Shown here piece after piece: positions 6,329-10,166 of a stretch of DNA of 10,166 bases. The notes under the pieces were generated by a model. The model saw only the letters and a list, made by a program, of their open reading frames with translations, had not been told where the DNA came from and made no database searches. The DNA comes from Gammaproteobacteria bacterium (GTDB lineage: Bacteria; Pseudomonadota; Gammaproteobacteria; Steroidobacterales; Steroidobacteraceae), in assembly GCA_009923475.1 (NCBI GenBank), contig RFTM01000037.1, forward strand, positions 1 through 10,166, given 5' to 3'. Each line of letters starts with the position of its first letter. Position 1 is the first letter of the stretch. The position numbers and the translations under genes are program-made.

Positions 6329-6443
6329 AACCTCTGTAGCCCCCGCAGCGGCCCCGCCTCCGGAGGAGCCCTTGCCACTGCCTGTCCGCAGGGTGGACTG
6401 GCTATGAAAAACGGCGGGCCGGGACCGGAAATCGGCTCAAGAG

Positions 6444-6455
6444 GTCCCTAGGGAC
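6444..6455. promoter_or_regulatory. Palindrome upstream of coq7, possible operator
   Basis: GTCCCTAGGGAC is a perfect 12-bp palindrome that would lie between the -35 and -10 positions of the coq7 promoter. A repressor site is possible but no family is recognised. Confidence 0.3.
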
Positions 6456-6463
6456 GGCCGCTT

Positions 6464-6469
6464 TATAAT
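6464..6469 (+). promoter_or_regulatory. -10 element of coq7-crp, leaderless layout
   Basis: A perfect TATAAT ends five bases before the coq7 ATG and there is no Shine-Dalgarno sequence. Transcription from it would start at or next to the start codon. The expected -35 region has no clear TTGACA-like hexamer. Confidence 0.55.
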
Positions 6470-6474
6470 GTGCC

Positions 6475-7122
6475 ATGCGCGAACGCCACCTCCTAGACCC
6501 TATCCTCGGCTCCCTCGATCGGGCCCTGCGCGCCGTGTTCGCTCCTCCCCTCGCGACCCGGCCGATGCCCCGACCTGCGGGAGAGGCGTCCACCCCCGAG
6601 GCCCCGCTCGACGACGCCGAACGGCGCGAAGCGGCCGGCCTGATGCGGGTGAACCACGCCGGGGAGGTGGCCGCGCAGGCGCTTTATCACGGGCAGGCGG
6701 CCTTCGCCGCGCGGCCGGAGGTGCGCGAATGGCTGCTGCAGGCCGCACGCGAGGAGGCCGACCACCTCGCCTGGTGCGACCAGCGGCTGCGCGAGCTCGG
6801 CTCGCGGCCGAGCCTGCTCGGCCCGCTCTGGTACGCGGGCTCGTTCGCCATCGGCGCCGCGGCGGCGCTCGCCGGCGATCGCACCAGCCTCGGCTTCGTC
6901 AGCGAGACCGAGCGGCAGGTCGAAGGCCACATCGATTCGCATCTCGAGCGGCTGCCGGCCGCCGACGCGCGCAGCCGCGCGGTGCTGCAGGTGATGCGCG
7001 AGGACGAGGCCGCGCACGGCGCCGCGGCCCGCGCCGCCGGCGGCACCGAGCTGCCGCCGCCGGTGCGCCAGGCGATGCGCGCCACCGCCAAGGTCATGAC
7101 CACCACGAGCCGCTGGCTATGA
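6475..7122 (+). CDS. coq7: Coq7-type 5-demethoxyubiquinol hydroxylase
   Basis: The 215-residue protein has the full set of Coq7 di-iron ligands: E64 ([10 protein letters not shown]), E94 and H97 (REEADHLAW), E146 ([10 protein letters not shown]), and E178 and H181 (REDEAAHG). It carries out the last ring hydroxylation in ubiquinone biosynthesis, the step done by UbiF in E. coli. The start fits the family ([19 protein letters not shown]). The gene seems to be read from a leaderless message. Its stop overlaps the start of the crp-like gene by four bases (ATGA), so the two are coupled. coq7 near a Crp-family gene is, from memory, also seen in Pseudomonas and Xanthomonas. Confidence 0.95.
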   Translation: MRERHLLDPILGSLDRALRAVFAPPLATRPMPRPAGEASTPEAPLDDAERREAAGLMRVNHAGEVAAQALYHGQAAFAARPEVREWLLQAAREEADHLAWCDQRLRELGSRPSLLGPLWYAGSFAIGAAAALAGDRTSLGFVSETERQVEGHIDSHLERLPAADARSRAVLQVMREDEAAHGAAARAAGGTELPPPVRQAMRATAKVMTTTSRWL

Positions 7123-7868
7123 CACCTCCGCCCCGCACCATCGCCTCACGCCCGTTGGCGACCCGCGCGCCGCAGAGCGCCTCACCTGGCCTGCAGCGCT
7201 TCCTCGAGCTCGCCCGGCGCCGCGTCGTGCCCTCGCGCACCGTGCTCATCACGGCGGGCGAGACGCCCGAATCGCTGTTCCTCGTAGTCTCGGGATCGGT
7301 CGAGGTCATGATCGAGGACGACACGGGCAACGACATGGTCCTCGCCTACCTCGGCAAGGGCCAGTTCTTCGGCGAGATGGGCCTGTTCGGCGTGTCCCGC
7401 CCGCGCAGCGCCTTCGTGCGTGCCCGCGGCCGCACCGAAGTCGCCGAGATGACCTACGCCCGTTTCCGCGCGCTGTCGCAGGAGACGCCGGCGCTGGTGT
7501 TCGAGATCGCGGCGCAGCTCGCGACTCGCCTCGAGCGCACCAACCGCAAGCTCGGCGACCTCGCCTTCGTCGATGTCAGCGGACGCATCGCGCACGCGCT
7601 GATGGACCTCTGCGAGGAGCCCGAGGCCATGACGCACCCGGAGGGCATGCAGATCCGCGTGTCGCGCCAGGAGCTGTCGCGGCTCGTCGGCTGCTCGCGC
7701 GAGATGGCGGGCCGCGTGCTGAAGTCGCTCGAGGAGCAGGGCCTGCTGCGGGCCAGCGGCAAGACGATCGTGGTGCTCGGCGTGCGGCCCTCGGCGCCGC
7801 GCCTCGCGGCCTCGGGTCAGCCGGCGGCCGCGATGGCCGCGCGCATCGCGCGCACCGTCGCCGCGTAG
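7119..7868 (+). CDS. crp: Crp/Vfr/Clp-family transcription regulator with C-terminal extension
   Basis: The 249-residue protein has a 20-30-residue N-terminal extension, a cyclic-nucleotide domain (about 38-145) and a Crp helix-turn-helix (about 180-210). The phosphate-binding residues E86, R96 and S97 match E. coli CRP E72, R82 and S83; T141 matches T127, while Ser128 is replaced by N142. The long segment [19 protein letters not shown] is the dimer helix. Recognition-helix residues R194, E195 and R199 equal CRP R180, E181 and R185, so the DNA target should resemble TGTGA-N6-TCACA. cAMP is the likely ligand, but Clp of Xanthomonas responds to c-di-GMP, so this is not certain. CRP normally ends at TIVVYGTR; here 26 residues (224-249) follow TIVVLGVR and overlap the rpe 3' end. 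Confidence 0.92.
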   Translation: MTPPPRTIASRPLATRAPQSASPGLQRFLELARRRVVPSRTVLITAGETPESLFLVVSGSVEVMIEDDTGNDMVLAYLGKGQFFGEMGLFGVSRPRSAFVRARGRTEVAEMTYARFRALSQETPALVFEIAAQLATRLERTNRKLGDLAFVDVSGRIAHALMDLCEEPEAMTHPEGMQIRVSRQELSRLVGCSREMAGRVLKSLEEQGLLRASGKTIVVLGVRPSAPRLAASGQPAAAMAARIARTVAA

Positions 7869-8348
7869 TCGCGGCTGCCGAAGATCGCGGAGCCCGCGAC
7901 GAAGGTGTCGGCGCCCGCCGCGGCGACGGCGCCGATGTTGTCCACCTTGATGCCGCCGTCCACCTCGAGGCGCACCGGGCGGCCCGACGCGCGGATGCGT
8001 TCGCGCACGGCGCGGAATCAGCGCGATGCTGCGGTCGATGTGGTCACTCGCCTCGGGATGGAAGCTGATCCAGGTGGCGCCGGCCTTGGCGAAATCGCCG
8101 ATCAGGCGGTCGACCGGCCGCACCATCAGGTGCACGTCGATGGGCGCCGTCACGCCGTGCTTGCGCAGCGCCTCGCAGACCAGCGGCCCGACCGTGAGGT
8201 TGGGGACGTAGTGGTTGTCCATCACGTCGAAGTGGATGAGGTCGGCGCCGGCCGCGAGCACCGCCTCGACCTCGGCGCCGAGACGCGCGAAATCCGCGGA
8301 CAGGATGGACGGCGCGATCCAGGGGGCGGACGGTGCGTTGGCGGTCAC
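7817..8348 (-). pseudogene. rpe: Ribulose-phosphate 3-epimerase, internally deleted and frameshifted
   Basis: The N-terminal 111 residues (from a GTG at 8348) are clear Rpe: [61 protein letters not shown]. At about 8012-8018 homology leaves this frame and resumes one frame over with [12 protein letters not shown], then [20 protein letters not shown] and [17 protein letters not shown] to a stop at 7817. Compared with E. coli Rpe (225 residues), about 51 residues (roughly 107-157) are absent, including the conserved LLMSVNPGFGGQ loop. The frame change implies a loss of about 152 nt. As written the gene cannot make active enzyme; the upstream frame would read on antisense through crp to about 7182. 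It begins by a 4-nt overlap (GTGA) with djlA. Its 3' end overlaps crp by 52 bp. Confidence 0.88.
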
Positions 8349-9277
8349 GGTTTGATCCCTCGCGCGGCGCGGATGGTGTCCCAGGCTTCGATGATCTGCT
8401 GCGTGCGCTGCTTGGCGTGCTCGAGCATCGACTCGGGCAGACCGTTGGCGCGCAGCTTATCAGGATGATGCCGCGAGAGCTGTCTGCGGTAGGCCTTGAC
8501 GACCACGTCATCGCCCGCGCCCGAGCGCACGCCGAGCACGTCATAGGCCTCCGCGAGCGACATGTGGCGCGCGCCCGCGGGCACGCGCTCGCGGCCGTCG
8601 CGCGCGTCGCCCTGACCGGCGCCGCCGCCGGCCCGCGCGCCGTTGGCGCCCTGCGCCCCGTGCCGCTGGCGCAGCACGGTCTCGAGCCGCGCGAACTCGA
8701 GGCCACCCACCCCGAGCATGGCCGCCGCGCGCGTCAGCATCGGCCGCGCCGGGCCGCGCAGGTCGCTGCCGCCGATCGCCGCGCGCAGCTGGATCTCGAG
8801 GAAGTTGCGCAGCAGGTCGGGCCGCCCGGCGCAGACGCGCCGCAGCGACATCACGGCGCGCTCGAGGTCGTAGTCGGCGGACTTGCCGACGGTGAAATGC
8901 CCGATCGCCTGCGCCATCTGCGCCTCGGTGAGCCGGAAGCCGAGCATCACCGCGCGCGCCGAGCGGATGTCCTCGTCCGACACCCGGCCGTCGGCCTTGG
9001 CCACGTGGCCCATCACCTCGAAGGTCACCTGGAAGAAGAGCGCGTTGACCGCCTTGGGGTCCCCGACCGCGACCTCCTCGTCGTCCGGACCGTCGTCCGT
9101 CGCCTCGGCATCCTCGACGCGGTGCAGCGGCCGCCGCCGCAGCGCCTCGCGCGGGTCGACCGCGCCCTCGAGCTTGTCGTCGACCAGATGGCCGGCGATG
9201 ACGCCGAGCAGCGCCCCCACCGGCCCGCCGGCCAAGGCCCCGAGCGCGCCGCCCACGAGTTTCCCGCCCCATTTCAT
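8345..9277 (-). CDS. djlA: DnaJ-like co-chaperone DjlA
   Basis: The 310-residue product shows the DjlA layout. The N-terminus (about 7-31) is a Gly-rich membrane segment with repeated small residues ([21 protein letters not shown]). A TerB-like helical domain follows (about 68-190: [20 protein letters not shown]). A Gly/Arg-rich linker leads to a C-terminal J domain from about 238 with the HPD motif at 271-273 (RHHPDKL). DjlA is a type III inner-membrane protein that stimulates DnaK ATPase through its J domain. The start has no Shine-Dalgarno site but a -10-like hexamer six bases upstream. It overlaps rpe by four bases and diverges from purC. Confidence 0.93.
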   Translation of the reverse strand: MKWGGKLVGGALGALAGGPVGALLGVIAGHLVDDKLEGAVDPREALRRRPLHRVEDAEATDDGPDDEEVAVGDPKAVNALFFQVTFEVMGHVAKADGRVSDEDIRSARAVMLGFRLTEAQMAQAIGHFTVGKSADYDLERAVMSLRRVCAGRPDLLRNFLEIQLRAAIGGSDLRGPARPMLTRAAAMLGVGGLEFARLETVLRQRHGAQGANGARAGGGAGQGDARDGRERVPAGARHMSLAEAYDVLGVRSGAGDDVVVKAYRRQLSRHHPDKLRANGLPESMLEHAKQRTQQIIEAWDTIRAARGIKP

Positions 9278-9283
9278 GCTGCA

Positions 9284-9289
9284 ATACTA
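9284..9289 (-). promoter_or_regulatory. Possible -10 element of djlA, leaderless layout
   Basis: On the minus strand TAGTAT ends six bases before the djlA ATG at 9277, with no Shine-Dalgarno sequence between. The same bases (AATACT on the plus strand, 9283-9288) could serve as a -10 for purC, so the divergent promoters may overlap. No convincing -35 is seen. Confidence 0.35.
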
Positions 9290-9295
9290 GCAACC

Positions 9296-9312
9296 CCCGG
9301 CAGACAGCCGGG
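9296..9312 (+). other. Hairpin in the djlA-purC intergenic region
   Basis: CCCGGC (9296-9301) and GCCGGG (9307-9312) form a 6-bp stem with an AGACA loop, six bases upstream of the purC Shine-Dalgarno sequence. It may be a leader structure or a protein site; no known riboswitch is recognised. Confidence 0.35.
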
Positions 9313-9328
9313 AACACAGGGGATCCGC

Positions 9329-10166
9329 GTGGGACAGACCGACACCGTGCCGACCGTGCATACCACGGCATTGCGCCACCTGCGCCCGCTGCACACCGGC
9401 AAGGTGCGCGACATCTACGAGGTCGATGCCGGCCACATGCTGATCGTCACCACCGACCGCTTGTCGGCCTTCGACGTGGTGCTGCCCGACCCCATCCCCC
9501 ACAAGGGACGGGTGCTCACCGAGATGTCGGACTTCTGGTTCCGCCGCACCGGCCACATCGTGCCCAACCAGCTGTCCGGCATGGACCTCGCCGCGCTGCC
9601 GCTCGACCCGGACGAGCGCGCGATGCTCGCCGGACGCGCGGTGGTGGTGAAGCGCCTGCGCGCGCTGCCGGTCGAGGCGGTGGTGCGCGGCTACCTCATC
9701 GGCTCGGGCTGGAAGGATTACCTGCGCACGGGCGCCGTCTGCGGCCATGTGCTGCCGCCCGGCCTCGAGCAGGCCGCGCGGCTGCCCGCGCCGCTCTTCA
9801 CGCCCGCCAGCAAGGCGCCGGCCGGCGAGCATGACGAGAACATCGACTACGCGGCGGTCGAGCGCCTGGTCGGCGCCCCGCTCGCGGCGCAGGTGCGCGA
9901 CACCTCGCTCGCCCTCTACGCCTTCGCGGCCGCGCATGCGCTCGCGCGCGGCATCATCATCGCCGACACCAAGTTCGAGTTCGGCGTCGACGCCGCCGGG
10001 CGGCTCACGCTCATCGACGAGGTGATCACCCCCGACTCCTCGCGCTTCTGGCCCGCCGACACCTGGCGCACCGGCATCAGCCCGCCCTCCTTCGACAAGC
10101 AGTTCGTGCGCGACCATCTCGAGACCCTCGACTGGGACAAGCGCCCGCCGGGCCCGCGCCTGCCGC
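9329..10166 (+). CDS. purC: Phosphoribosylaminoimidazole-succinocarboxamide synthase, partial
   Basis: The frame runs from a GTG at 9329 off the right edge with 279 residues seen of a family length near 300. AGGGGA lies five bases before the start. Motifs of SAICAR synthetase are in order: GKVRDIYEV (24-32), [73 protein letters not shown], and [14 protein letters not shown], then [18 protein letters not shown]. The enzyme joins aspartate to CAIR with ATP in step 8 of purine synthesis. The length and motifs match the longer form found in yeast Ade1 and many proteobacteria rather than the approximately 237-residue E. coli PurC. No lesion is seen in the visible part. Confidence 0.95.
   Translation, partial: MGQTDTVPTVHTTALRHLRPLHTGKVRDIYEVDAGHMLIVTTDRLSAFDVVLPDPIPHKGRVLTEMSDFWFRRTGHIVPNQLSGMDLAALPLDPDERAMLAGRAVVVKRLRALPVEAVVRGYLIGSGWKDYLRTGAVCGHVLPPGLEQAARLPAPLFTPASKAPAGEHDENIDYAAVERLVGAPLAAQVRDTSLALYAFAAAHALARGIIIADTKFEFGVDAAGRLTLIDEVITPDSSRFWPADTWRTGISPPSFDKQFVRDHLETLDWDKRPPGPRLP

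Noticed and set aside
6357..6366. Palindrome CCTCCGGAGG between rplM and coq7
   Set aside because: Short and GC-only, expected by chance at this base composition, with no link to a promoter or terminator.
6404..6451. 15-codon plus-strand frame MKNGGPGPEIGSRGP before coq7
   Set aside because: No good Shine-Dalgarno site, no distinctive composition, and it ends inside the coq7 promoter palindrome; probably chance.
5756..6451. 231-codon plus-strand frame opposite rplM
   Set aside because: Antisense shadow of rplM and its leader.
7182..8348. 388-codon minus-strand frame starting as Rpe
   Set aside because: Only the first 111 codons are Rpe; the rest is rpe read in the wrong frame and then antisense crp, produced by the frame change at about 8015. 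It is described under rpe.

Overview
The window is about 10.2 kb of very GC-rich (roughly 70%) chromosomal DNA with housekeeping genes and no mobile element, phage gene or CRISPR array. Gene content and order (ygfB-pepP divergent from a coiled-coil gene, zapA, 6S RNA and ygfA; rplM-rpsI; coq7 next to a Crp-family regulator; rpiA; djlA next to purC) point to a gammaproteobacterium. A lineage near Xanthomonadales, Nevskiales or Chromatiales is my inference from this order plus the use of Coq7; species cannot be read from the sequence.

Layout. Positions 1-1426 (minus) hold one open frame that starts as YgfB (UPF0149) and continues without a stop into the middle of PepP, leaving the window at the left edge. 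A divergent promoter region (1427-1530) leads rightward to a ZapB-like coiled-coil protein (TIGR02449 type), zapA, the 6S RNA gene, 5-formyltetrahydrofolate cyclo-ligase and an EVE-domain protein, packed with 4-nt overlaps where both partners are coding. A separate transcription unit with its own promoter, Shine-Dalgarno site and terminator encodes a 17-residue Lys/Ala peptide (3485-3538). rpiA and yghU follow as a tight pair and end at a bidirectional terminator, which also serves the opposing unit rplM - rpsI - tRNA-Gln(CUG) (minus, 6232-5271). coq7 and a crp-like gene run rightward from 6475 and converge, with a 52-bp tail-to-tail overlap, on rpe, which lies downstream of djlA on the minus strand. 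purC runs rightward from 9329 off the right edge, divergent from djlA.

Two genes are structurally abnormal. YgfB and PepP are joined in frame, with the YgfB C-terminus and about the first 100 PepP residues missing. rpe lacks about 50 central codons, including the region of the conserved glycine-rich phosphate loop, and is out of frame afterwards. Every other complete gene has a normal length and its family motifs. The two lesions could be real deletions in one lineage or assembly/consensus errors; read evidence across 940-990 and 8005-8025 would decide.

Functionally the genes cover division (zapA), growth-phase control of transcription (6S RNA, Crp), translation (L13, S9, tRNA-Gln), the non-oxidative pentose phosphate branch (rpiA, rpe), folate and purine metabolism (ygfA, purC), ubiquinone synthesis (coq7), redox protection (yghU) and chaperone work (djlA). 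I saw no obvious new multi-gene system. The most unusual items are the YgfB-PepP fusion, the tiny Lys-rich gene, and three genes (ygfB, coq7, djlA) whose -10-like hexamer sits 5-6 nt before the ATG with no Shine-Dalgarno site, which suggests leaderless mRNAs.
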